A program made the position numbers and the translations under genes. A DNA stretch of 64,000 nucleotides from Pseudomonas crudilactis. GTDB taxonomy: Bacteria; Pseudomonadota; Gammaproteobacteria; Pseudomonadales; Pseudomonadaceae. Positions 49,121-56,770 of this stretch are shown here, piece after piece. The stretch is from assembly GCF_013433315.1 (NCBI RefSeq), contig NZ_WXVV01000010.1:62001-126000 (forward strand), read 5' to 3'. Position 1 is the stretch's first letter; each line of letters starts with the position of its first letter. Under the pieces are notes generated by a model, which made no database searches, was not told the origin of the DNA, and saw only the letters and a list, made by a program, of their open reading frames with translations.

Positions 49121-49903
49121 CTACAGGTGCACCTCTACCGCCAGTGGCAGATGATCCGAGAGGTGTGTCCACGGCTTGTTGCCGAGGATCCGTGGGTCAT
49201 GGCTGCTGGCATTGCGCAGGTAGATCCGGTCCAGTCGCAGCAACGGAAACCGCGCCGGATAGGTCTTCGCCGGGCGGCCGTGATGACGCTCGAAGGCTTC
49301 GTGCAGGTAATCGCGACGGGCAAGGGCGGCGTTGCCCTGTAACTGCCAGTCGTTGAAGTCACCGGCGATGATCACCGGGGCATCGTCGGGCAGGGATTCG
49401 AGCAACTGACAGAGCAATTGCAGCTGCAATTGCCGATGGCTTTCGAGCAGACTCAAATGCACGCAGATCGCGTGGACCTCAGCGTGACCTGGCACGTCAA
49501 GCACACAGTGCAGCAGGCCACGGCGTTCTGGGCCGGTGATCGACACATCGAGGTTGCGGTATTCACGGATCGGGTATTTCGACAGCAGCGCATTGCCGTG
49601 GTGGCCGTCGGGATAGACGGCGTTGCGCCCGTAAGCGAAATCGCTCCACATGCTGTCGGCGAGAAACTCGTATTGCGAGGTTTGCGGCCATTCGTTGTAA
49701 CGGCTCGAATGGCGTTCGTGTTCACCCACCACTTCCTGCAGAAACACCAGGTCGGCCGAGGTGCTGCGCACCGCTTCACGCAGTTCCGGCAGAATGAAAC
49801 GCCGATTGAGTGCGGTGAAACCCTTGTGGGTGTTGACCGTCAGCACCCTTAAACGATGGATGACGGGCGCGTCGACAACATGACGCTTGGGATCGCTGGA
49901 CAC
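49121..49903 (-). CDS. Endonuclease/exonuclease/phosphatase (EEP) family protein
   Basis: 260 residues from GTG 49903, chosen because GAGGA then has a six-base spacer; the GTG at 49909 directly abuts it. The EEP fold is clear: LTVNTHKGF, the metal-binding glutamate in [15 protein letters not shown], the NALLSKYPI segment, [13 protein letters not shown] (about 187) and the catalytic [10 protein letters not shown] near the C-terminus. It hydrolyses a phosphodiester of nucleic acid, phospholipid or inositol phosphate; these cannot be told apart from sequence. It lies downstream of the PIG-L/GT2 cassette on the same strand, after a REP doublet. Confidence 0.88.
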   Translation of the reverse strand: MSSDPKRHVVDAPVIHRLRVLTVNTHKGFTALNRRFILPELREAVRSTSADLVFLQEVVGEHERHSSRYNEWPQTSQYEFLADSMWSDFAYGRNAVYPDGHHGNALLSKYPIREYRNLDVSITGPERRGLLHCVLDVPGHAEVHAICVHLSLLESHRQLQLQLLCQLLESLPDDAPVIIAGDFNDWQLQGNAALARRDYLHEAFERHHGRPAKTYPARFPLLRLDRIYLRNASSHDPRILGNKPWTHLSDHLPLAVEVHL

Positions 49904-49993
49904 GTTCACTCCTCTGGATTGCGGGCCGCTTATTCATGCGACTGATGGGGAGGGGCGGCAGTTCCTTCTGGATAATTTCGATTGCACATCAAA

Positions 49994-50090
49994 CCCTGTG
50001 GGAGCGAGCTTGCTCGCGAAGGCGTCGTACCGGTCGATACGAATATTGAATGTGACGGCCTCTTCGCGAGCAAGCTCGCTCCCACAGGGA
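49994..50090. repeat. REP doublet (inverted pair)
   Basis: Facing GTGGGAGCGAGCTTGCTC arms between the EEP and second PIG-L genes. Confidence 0.9.
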
Positions 50091-50099
50091 ATCAGAGAT

Positions 50100-50858
50100 T
50101 CAGACGAAAACGATTTCATAGGGCAGGCGCATTCTTTCGAGAATCACCGGTGGCAGCATCGGTGCGATGCCGATCGCCGGTTCGCCCTTCAACTGGCTGG
50201 CATAGGCGTGAGTGGCGTGGCTCTTGCGCGCCACGGTCCAGGTGTCGAGGCGTAGTTTGCGCGCGCGTTCCCAAGGGATCAGTTGCTGGTCGCGCTCGGG
50301 CCAGTGCCAGGCCCACACCGGTACATCGTGGAAGGTCGCCCCGGCCTGTTCCGCCGCTTGGGCGCTGGCCCGACCCACCGCTTCATGGTCATCGTTGCCA
50401 TCGCCGCGCCAGGTACTGAACACCACGTCACCGGGGCGCAGGTAACGGCTGATAAACTCGGTCACTTGCGCTTGCTGGTCGCACAGAGCGTTGTCGGTGA
50501 AGCCGCCACGCACCCATTTCAGGCTGTGCATCGGCAGGCCGAGGCGGCGCAAGGCTTCGACGCTTTCCTGCGGGCGGAACACGCTCAGGCGTTTTTCCGA
50601 CCATTGCCGTGAACCCGGATGGCTGGCGCTGCCATCGGTGATCGAGAGCAATTGCAGTGGATGACCAAGGCTGGAGAGTAATTGCAGCAGGCCGCCACAG
50701 GTGACCACTTCATCGCCCGGATGCGGCGCGATGACCACGGCGCGGGCACCGTCGGGCACCAGACTGCGGGTATTGATGACGGGGATGTTGTCCAGTTGCG
50801 CGGCGCTGTTCCAGATTTGCGCCGACGTACTGCTGTCGCTGAGGGTTAACGGTTTCAT
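50100..50858 (-). CDS. PIG-L family deacetylase, second copy
   Basis: 252 residues. Zinc-binding AHPGDEVVTCGG (about 47) and GNDDHEAVGRAS (about 158) are the two PIG-L motifs; the usual AHPDDE has become AHPGDE. It is a paralogue of the 52293-53051 gene, of equal length and collinear throughout (both have TDGSASHPGS, RPQESVEALRRLGLPMH, and VWAWHW/VWTWHW). PIG-L enzymes remove N-acetyl groups from GlcNAc-type sugars. It lies 155 bases downstream of the GT2 gene, so it could be on the same transcript or have its own promoter. Confidence 0.9.
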   Translation of the reverse strand: MKPLTLSDSSTSAQIWNSAAQLDNIPVINTRSLVPDGARAVVIAPHPGDEVVTCGGLLQLLSSLGHPLQLLSITDGSASHPGSRQWSEKRLSVFRPQESVEALRRLGLPMHSLKWVRGGFTDNALCDQQAQVTEFISRYLRPGDVVFSTWRGDGNDDHEAVGRASAQAAEQAGATFHDVPVWAWHWPERDQQLIPWERARKLRLDTWTVARKSHATHAYASQLKGEPAIGIAPMLPPVILERMRLPYEIVFV

Positions 50859-51013
50859 GTGTGACGTCCTTGTGTTGTTTCGCCCTCAGTCGTGTGCGTG
50901 GCAATGATTGCCAGTCACCGCTGACCCGTGAAGGCTGGTTGAATGCCCAGCGACGCTCCAAACCCTGGATTGCCGCGCAGCAGAGTATTGCTCATGAAGC
51001 GAAGTTCGTCGCG

Positions 51014-51700
51014 TCACAGATCAATCTGATCCGCTTTTTTTTGCTCCATCTGTGCCAGATTTCGCAGATAGTCACCAAAGCCACCGCGCGCACGGCTGTC
51101 GAACCGCGCGCTGGTGAGTACTTGCGGGCGATGGCTCCAGGCGATGTTCGCACCGTCCAGCTCCAACTCGCGCACCAACTGTACATCTTCGTCGCACGCC
51201 AACGGTTTAAAGCCCCCGGCCCAGCGATAGGCATCGGCGCTGATGCCCAGATTGGCGCCGTGGATATGCCGATGGCCATCGCAGGCACGGTAATCCCGGT
51301 GATAGCGGATTTGCGCCGCTTCATCGAACGACTCGTGCCAGCGTTCGACCGTGACGGTACCGCATACCGCGTCGGCACCCAACCCCAGCTGTGCCACCAG
51401 CCAGTCATCGGCGACGCGGCTGTCGGCATCCGAACAGGAGATCCAGCGCGCGCCGCGTTCCAGCAACAGCTGTGCGCCGGCCGCCCGGGCCTGGCCGACA
51501 TTGCGTGCATCGATATGCAGGCTCAGCACCGGATAGCGGCTGACAATCTGCGCCGAGCGGTCGGTGCAGCTGTCGAGCACCACCAACACTTCAACCTTTT
51601 CGCCAGCCAGCAAACCGTGGCGGCTGGCGCGTATGGCCGCGCTCAGGCAGTCGTCGAGCAAGTCTTCTTCGTTGTGCGCCGGGATCAGAATGCCGATCAT
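51014..51700 (-). CDS. Glycosyltransferase family 2
   Basis: 228 residues from ATG 51700 (GGAGGG six bases upstream), overlapping the methyltransferase stop by four bases. GT-A fold: IGILIPAHNEEDLLDDCL, VLVVLDSCTDRSAQIV, the DxD-type SCSDADSRVADDWL, then HIHGANLGISADAYRWAGGF. No transmembrane helices, so it is a cytosolic or peripheral enzyme transferring a nucleotide-sugar-derived residue to an unknown acceptor. Last gene of a four-gene overlapping cassette. Confidence 0.88.
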   Translation of the reverse strand: MIGILIPAHNEEDLLDDCLSAAIRASRHGLLAGEKVEVLVVLDSCTDRSAQIVSRYPVLSLHIDARNVGQARAAGAQLLLERGARWISCSDADSRVADDWLVAQLGLGADAVCGTVTVERWHESFDEAAQIRYHRDYRACDGHRHIHGANLGISADAYRWAGGFKPLACDEDVQLVRELELDGANIAWSHRPQVLTSARFDSRARGGFGDYLRNLAQMEQKKADQIDL

Positions 51701-52296
51701 CGCAAGCCCTCCAATGCCGCCACCGAGCGCGGTTCGCGGCTCCACACCTCAAGAATGAAGTCCGCTTCCTGATGGAGGACCAGCCGTGGCAGATGCAATT
51801 TTTCGTGGATCAGATCATGGACCTGCCGTGCATTCAGCGGGCAGCCATCGATGGGCGGACGCCAGTGGCAGGCGAGGAACTGGCCGTCGGCAGTCAGGCA
51901 ATCACTGGCCCGACGGATCACGTCTGTCAGATCTTCGCCATCGAGGTAGTAGCCGATCTCGCTAAATACAATCAGGTCGAATTTTTCCTCCGGCCAGTCG
52001 CCGGGAAGACGGTTTTGCCGCACTTCGGCGTGATCGAACAGGCTCAAACGCGTGCGCGCCAAGGTCACCGCCGCACTGGCGGTGTCGCAGCACAGCAAGC
52101 GATCGCAACGGCCGGCGAGTTCGGCGCTCAACTCACCATTGGCACAGCCCGGCTCAAAGATGGCCCGATAGTGCGCACGTGGCAGAGCGGCGAGGGTGAT
52201 CGCGCGTTTGCGCTGCTCGTACCAGCGATCGCGGAAGGCCCAAGGGTCATCGTTACCGGCAAACAGCCCATCGAAATAGCGATCCTCGACACTCAT
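51697..52296 (-). CDS. SAM-dependent methyltransferase, NodS-like
   Basis: 199 residues. MSVEDRYFDGLFAGNDDPW, then FEPGCANGELSAELA (SAM motif I, about 46) and DLIVFSEIGYYLDGEDL resemble the NodS family. NodS N-methylates the deacetylated glucosamine end of rhizobial Nod factors. Here it overlaps both the PIG-L deacetylase upstream and the GT2 downstream by four bases. This is the deacetylase/methyltransferase/glycosyltransferase logic of amino-sugar modification, but the product is unknown. Confidence 0.88.
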   Translation of the reverse strand: MSVEDRYFDGLFAGNDDPWAFRDRWYEQRKRAITLAALPRAHYRAIFEPGCANGELSAELAGRCDRLLCCDTASAAVTLARTRLSLFDHAEVRQNRLPGDWPEEKFDLIVFSEIGYYLDGEDLTDVIRRASDCLTADGQFLACHWRPPIDGCPLNARQVHDLIHEKLHLPRLVLHQEADFILEVWSREPRSVAALEGLR

Positions 52297-53051
52297 AGAA
52301 ACACCACTTCGAAGGGTTGCAGCAGGCGATCGAGCACGTAGGGCGCCAGCACCGGGCCGAGTCCCGCGTCAGGATCGCCTTCCAGTTGACTGGCGAAGGC
52401 GTGCACCGCGTGACGCTTGCGTGCGACTTGCGCCGGCGTCAGAAGAATCTTGCGTGCGCGTTGCCACGGTACGAAGGCGTCTTCCGGGGTCGCCCAATGC
52501 CAGGTCCACACCGGCAGTTCATGGCAGGTTGCCCCGACACGGCGCGCAGCTTCGGCGCTGGCGCGACCGACGGCTTCGTGGTCGCAATGACCGTCCTCGC
52601 TCCACGTGGTGAACAGCACATCGTCGGGACGCAGATGACGCGCGATGAAATCGACCAGCTCAGCTTCCTGAGCCGCGACTTGGGTGTCGGTGAAACCGCC
52701 GCGCAGCCACTTCACGCGATGCATTGGCAGACCGAGGCGGCGCAGTGCTTCCGCCGACTCCTGCGGACGTACCACGCTCAATCGTTCCACCGGCCAGCGA
52801 GTGGAACCGGGGTGACTGGCGCTGCCGTCGGTCACCGACATCAATTGCAGAGGCCGGCCAGCAGCGGCGAGCAATTGCAGCAAACCACCACAACCGAGCA
52901 CTTCGTCGTCCGGGTGTGGCGCCACTATCACCGCCCGCGCGCCCGGTGGCACCAGACTGAGGATGTCGATGCTGTCCAGCTCCGCCAGATGCCGCGAAGC
53001 CTGCCACTGATGCAGGCTGGTGCCCTGGCCGACAATCGGATTGGTTTTCAT
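52293..53051 (-). CDS. PIG-L family deacetylase, first copy
   Basis: 252 residues from ATG 53051, which overlaps the upstream stop as ATGA; ATG 53060 is possible. Intact zinc motifs AHPDDEVLGCGG (about 47) and GHCDHEAVGRAS (about 158). The long open frame upstream is the shadow of the neighbouring gene. Expected role: metal-dependent N-deacetylation of an acetamido sugar or similar conjugate, as for mycothiol/GPI enzymes. It is coupled to the acyl-CoA-dehydrogenase-like and NodS-like genes. Confidence 0.9.
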   Translation of the reverse strand: MKTNPIVGQGTSLHQWQASRHLAELDSIDILSLVPPGARAVIVAPHPDDEVLGCGGLLQLLAAAGRPLQLMSVTDGSASHPGSTRWPVERLSVVRPQESAEALRRLGLPMHRVKWLRGGFTDTQVAAQEAELVDFIARHLRPDDVLFTTWSEDGHCDHEAVGRASAEAARRVGATCHELPVWTWHWATPEDAFVPWQRARKILLTPAQVARKRHAVHAFASQLEGDPDAGLGPVLAPYVLDRLLQPFEVVFL

Positions 53052-54046
53052 AGTGCCCATGCCTCCGTGGAGTGCCCGGCCACCAATTGCCCGAGCGCGG
53101 CCAGATCCCGTTCGGCATGGCTCTGGCGCAGGAACACCGGCAGATCGGCGCTGAGCCGGGCAAAATGCCGATCCTTGCAAAATGGCCCGGCGCCGAGCGC
53201 GCGACCGACCTCGCGCATCACCTGTTCGGCCGACTGTTCGACCACCGCGCGGGCACGACGTGCCAGCAGTTCGGCGTGATCCTCGGGATGTGCATCGATG
53301 TGCAAGGCGCTGAAACGCAGGACATCGGCGGCGGCCTGCAAGGCGCTGTCGACCGCGCCGAGATGGGCGAGCGCGTGGGGTTCCGGGCGTTGGCCACACT
53401 GGCTGCGCAAGGCTTCGGCGATTTGCCGCGCGGCGCCGTACCAGCACGCGGCAATGCCGATCCCGCCCTGCCAGAAACCCGGGCGTTGCAGATAGTCTCC
53501 GGGGTTGCCGATGGCTTGCGCTTCGGCGCCGTCGAACAGCACTTCGACGCTGCCGGTGGCAGCCATGCCCACCGCTTGCCAACCCTGCTCGGTGACGGTG
53601 ACGCCCGGTTGATCGAGGGCGACGGCGACCAGTTGTTGCTGCTCGTCGCCATCCCACGCGGTGAGCAAGGCATGGCTGAGCACGGCGGCGCCGGAGCACC
53701 ATGCCTTGCGTCCATGCAGTGCGACCATGTGCCCGGCCGGGCTGACCTTGACCCGCGCCTGCGGCGGTTCCGCAGCCCACATGCCCCACGTACTGCCCGG
53801 TGTCGGCGAGCCGCCCAATTGCTCGATGATCGCCAGTGCGTCGGTATGACCTTCGAACAATTTGCACAAACCCAGATCATGTCCGCCGACCTCGGCCAGC
53901 CGCTGAAAGCGTTCCAGGGTGTGACCGCTGCCCGGTAACGGCAACCGATCCAGCCCGGCCTCGACCAGCGCCCGCAGGCAATCGCCGAGGGCTACGGTGT
54001 GCGGATAATCCGCCGGACGCCGGGCGAGATAATTGTGCAGATCCAT
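53048..54046 (-). CDS. Acyl-CoA dehydrogenase-like protein
   Basis: 332 residues from ATG 54046, one base after the glgX stop; a start at 54061 would overlap glgX and has no ribosome site. The helical N-terminal domain, the central beta region (TWGMWAAEPPQARVKV, LHGRKAWCSGAAVLSHALL) and the C-terminal four-helix part (IAACWYGAARQIAEAL, later ALGAGPFCKDRHFARL) follow the acyl-CoA dehydrogenase fold. It is about 50 residues shorter than typical members and the usual catalytic-base region is not obvious. It could oxidise an unusual acyl group or act on a non-CoA substrate. Translationally linked to both glgX and the PIG-L gene. Confidence 0.8.
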   Translation of the reverse strand: MDLHNYLARRPADYPHTVALGDCLRALVEAGLDRLPLPGSGHTLERFQRLAEVGGHDLGLCKLFEGHTDALAIIEQLGGSPTPGSTWGMWAAEPPQARVKVSPAGHMVALHGRKAWCSGAAVLSHALLTAWDGDEQQQLVAVALDQPGVTVTEQGWQAVGMAATGSVEVLFDGAEAQAIGNPGDYLQRPGFWQGGIGIAACWYGAARQIAEALRSQCGQRPEPHALAHLGAVDSALQAAADVLRFSALHIDAHPEDHAELLARRARAVVEQSAEQVMREVGRALGAGPFCKDRHFARLSADLPVFLRQSHAERDLAALGQLVAGHSTEAWAL

Positions 54047-54047
54047 A

Positions 54048-56207
54048 TCAATCTTCTTCATCACGTTGCAGTTCGAACAGCAGCAACGAGCGCCCGGTAA
54101 CCGAGTATTCGTGGCCGAAATCGAAGCGTTCCTGGCCACGGATCGACGGCTGATTGGTGTCGATCATGCATGTCCAGAAGCTGCCTTCCGGCACTTCCGG
54201 CAAAGTGAAGTTGACGATGTCGTGATGGGCGTTGACCACCAGCAGCAGCGTCGCATCCGCACCTTTGCGGCGAATTCCGGTTTCCTGCGCGCGGCCGTCG
54301 AGCAACATGCCCAGGCAGCGGTTGTGCGCGTCATGCCAGTGTTCGGTGGTCATCTCGGTGGCGTCCGGTGCCAGCCAGGTGACGTCCTTGACGCCGATGT
54401 CCTCGTTGTACTCGCCGACCAGGAAGCGCCCCCGGCGCAGGATCGGATAGGCCAGACGCAACTTGATCAGGCGTTTGACGAATTTGAGCAGTGCCTTGCC
54501 GTCCTCGCTCAGGTCCCAGTTGACCCAACCGATCTCACTGTCCTGGCAGTAGGCGTTGTTGTTGCCGTCCTGAGTGCGGGCAAATTCGTCACCGGCAACG
54601 ATCATCGGCGTGCCCTGGGAAAGCAGCAGCGTGGCGAAGAAATTGCGCATCTGCCGATGGCGCAGGGCGTTGATCTCGGGATCGTCAGTCGGGCCTTCGA
54701 CTCCGTGGTTCCACGACAGGTTGTTGTTGCTGCCGTCCTGGTTGTTCTCGTCGTTGGCTTCGTTGTGTTTGTCGTTGTACGACACGAGGTCGTTGAGGGT
54801 GAAACCGTCATGAGCAGTGATGAAATTCACCGAAGAATACGGCCGCCGTCCACGCTGGTTGAACATCTCGCCCGAGGCGGTCATGCGACTGGCGAAATCG
54901 GCAACCTGACCGTCGTCACCTTTCCAGAAGGCGCGCACGGTGTCGCGGAACTTGTCGTTCCACTCGACCCAGCCCGGCGGGAAGTTGCCGACCTGGTAGC
55001 CACCGGGGCCGCAGTCCCACGGCTCGGCGATCATTTTCACCTGACGCAGCACCGGGTCCTGACGGCAGGCGACGAGGAAGCTGTGACGTTCGTCGAAACC
55101 GTCGTGATAACGGCCGAGAATGGTCGCCAGGTCGAAGCGGAAGCCGTCGACGTGCATTTCGCTGGCCCAGTAGCGCAACGAGTCGGTGACCATCTGCAGC
55201 ACGCACGGGTGGCTCAGATCGAGGGTGTTGCCGGTGCCGGAATCGTTGATGTAGAAGCGCTTGTCGTCGGGCATCAAGCGGTAGTACGAGGCGTTGTCGA
55301 TGCCGCGCATCGACAGGGTCGGGCCTTGCTCGTTGCCCTCGGCGGTGTGGTTATAGACCACGTCGAGAATCACTTCGAGATTGGCTTCGTGCAAGTGCGC
55401 AACCATCTCCTTGAACTCGGCGATTTTGCCGCTGGCCAGATAGCGCGGGTCCGGGGCGAAGAAGGCGATGCTGTTGTAGCCCCAGTAATTGGTCATGCCT
55501 TTGTGCAGCAGATGCTGGTCGTTGACGAAGGCGTGAATCGGCAGCAACTCGACAGTGGACACGCCGAGCTTGCGAATGTGTTCAAGCACATCGTCAACCA
55601 TCAGCCCGGCGAAAGTGCCGCGTACGTTCTCCGGCACCGAGGGGTGACGCATGCTGATGCCGCGTACGTGGGTTTCATAAATGATGGTTTTGTCCCACGG
55701 CACGCTGACGCGGTGATCGTTGCCCCAGGTGTGCGCCGGGTCGATGACTTTGCACTTGGGCACAAACGGTGCGCTGTCGCGTTCGTCGAAACTGAGGTCG
55801 GCATCGGGATGGCCGATGGTGTAGCCGAACAGCGCTTCCGACCATTTCAATTCGCCCACTAATTGCTTGGCGTACGGGTCGATAAGTAATTTGTTGTGGT
55901 TGAAACGGTGACCGTTGGCCGGATCGTACGGGCCGTAAACGCGGTAGCCGTAAATCAGTCCGGGATGCGCATCGGGTAGATAGCCATGGTAGATCTCGTC
56001 GGTGTATTCCGGCAGTTCGATGCGTTCCAGCTCGACTTCGCCGGTATCGTCGAAGATGCACAGTTCGACCTTGGTGGCGTTGGCGGAGAACAGGGCAAAG
56101 TTCACCCCCAGCCCATCCCAGGTCGCACCGAGCGGGAAGGGCAGGCCTTCGCGGATTCTGGATGGCTCGGCGTGCGCGGTGGGTTCGGCTTTCTTTGGAC
56201 GGGTCAT
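54048..56207 (-). CDS. glgX: Glycogen debranching enzyme (GlgX/TreX type)
   Basis: 719 residues. An N-terminal CBM48 domain (about 20-125, PFPLGATWDGLGVNFALFSA) precedes a GH13_11 barrel with the nucleophile in DGFRFDLATILGR (about 355), acid/base in MIAEPWDCGPGGYQVG (about 394) and FITAHDGFTLNDLVSYN, then a C-terminal beta domain. It cleaves alpha-1,6 branches to release linear maltodextrins for TreY. A REP doublet lies in the 227-base gap from the upstream DUF2934 gene; downstream, the acyl-DH-like gene begins one base after its stop. Confidence 0.95.
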   Translation of the reverse strand: MTRPKKAEPTAHAEPSRIREGLPFPLGATWDGLGVNFALFSANATKVELCIFDDTGEVELERIELPEYTDEIYHGYLPDAHPGLIYGYRVYGPYDPANGHRFNHNKLLIDPYAKQLVGELKWSEALFGYTIGHPDADLSFDERDSAPFVPKCKVIDPAHTWGNDHRVSVPWDKTIIYETHVRGISMRHPSVPENVRGTFAGLMVDDVLEHIRKLGVSTVELLPIHAFVNDQHLLHKGMTNYWGYNSIAFFAPDPRYLASGKIAEFKEMVAHLHEANLEVILDVVYNHTAEGNEQGPTLSMRGIDNASYYRLMPDDKRFYINDSGTGNTLDLSHPCVLQMVTDSLRYWASEMHVDGFRFDLATILGRYHDGFDERHSFLVACRQDPVLRQVKMIAEPWDCGPGGYQVGNFPPGWVEWNDKFRDTVRAFWKGDDGQVADFASRMTASGEMFNQRGRRPYSSVNFITAHDGFTLNDLVSYNDKHNEANDENNQDGSNNNLSWNHGVEGPTDDPEINALRHRQMRNFFATLLLSQGTPMIVAGDEFARTQDGNNNAYCQDSEIGWVNWDLSEDGKALLKFVKRLIKLRLAYPILRRGRFLVGEYNEDIGVKDVTWLAPDATEMTTEHWHDAHNRCLGMLLDGRAQETGIRRKGADATLLLVVNAHHDIVNFTLPEVPEGSFWTCMIDTNQPSIRGQERFDFGHEYSVTGRSLLLFELQRDEED

Positions 56208-56248
56208 GATTGCTCCTGCAAAAATCGGGATGGTTCAGTTGACACTGA

Positions 56249-56348
56249 TCCCCTGTGGGAGCGAGCTTGCTCGCGAAGGCGGAGTGTCAGTCGACTTCAA
56301 TGTTGAATGGCAGATCGCATTCGCGAGCAAGCTCGCTCCCACAAGGGA
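56249..56348. repeat. REP doublet (inverted pair)
   Basis: Facing GTGGGAGCGAGCTTGCTC arms between the DUF2934 gene and glgX. Confidence 0.9.
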
Positions 56349-56434
56349 TTTGTGTATTTCTTCAGGGCGAGTCAGCCCATGGTGGCGAGCGAACCCGCCA
56401 CACGTTCATTCAGTTCAATAATCCGGTTAGAGCG

Positions 56435-56749
56435 TCAGATCGCCGAAGGCTTCTTCGGCGCTCGAGGCTTTTTCTCAGCGGGTTTTTCGCCCGGGGGAAT
56501 CACTTTTGCAGCGCTGGCCGGTTTGGCCTTGGCCGCAGGTTTCGGTTTGGCGACCGGAGCTTTGGGCTCGGCGGTTTTGCCCGCGGCTTTGCTACCAGCG
56601 GCTTTTGGTGGTTTCTTCGGTGCAAGCGCTTCGGCTTCAGCGAGCTTGCGCGCCATCTCCCAATGGCGCGCCTCCTGACCATCAGGTTGGCCTTCCGATT
56701 CCCAGATTTGATAGGCGAATTCGCGGATGCGTTTATCGTCGGTACTCAT
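56435..56749 (-). CDS. DUF2934 protein with Ala/Lys/Pro-rich tail
   Basis: 104 residues. The first 40 (DDKRIREFAYQIWESEGQPD, then GQEARHWEMARKLAEAE) form the helical DUF2934 motif. The rest is a low-complexity basic tail of Ala, Lys and Pro (PKKPPKAAGSKAAGKTAEPK) resembling histone-H1-like or nucleic-acid-binding tails. It lies 21 bases after treY, and DUF2934 genes commonly accompany trehalose/glycogen genes. Function unknown; a small basic stress protein is a guess. Confidence 0.8.
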   Translation of the reverse strand: MSTDDKRIREFAYQIWESEGQPDGQEARHWEMARKLAEAEALAPKKPPKAAGSKAAGKTAEPKAPVAKPKPAAKAKPASAAKVIPPGEKPAEKKPRAPKKPSAI

Positions 56750-56770
56750 CGCAATGCTCCTGAACTGAAC

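Noticed and set aside
50861..51772. 303-codon plus-strand frame opposite the GT2 gene
   Set aside because: The antisense strand of a clear GT2 gene; no domain resemblance.
52293..53867. A 524-residue protein from the long open frame upstream of the PIG-L gene
   Set aside because: The first 270 codons are an out-of-frame shadow of the acyl-CoA-dehydrogenase-like gene; the PIG-L homology and ATGA overlap set the start at 53051.
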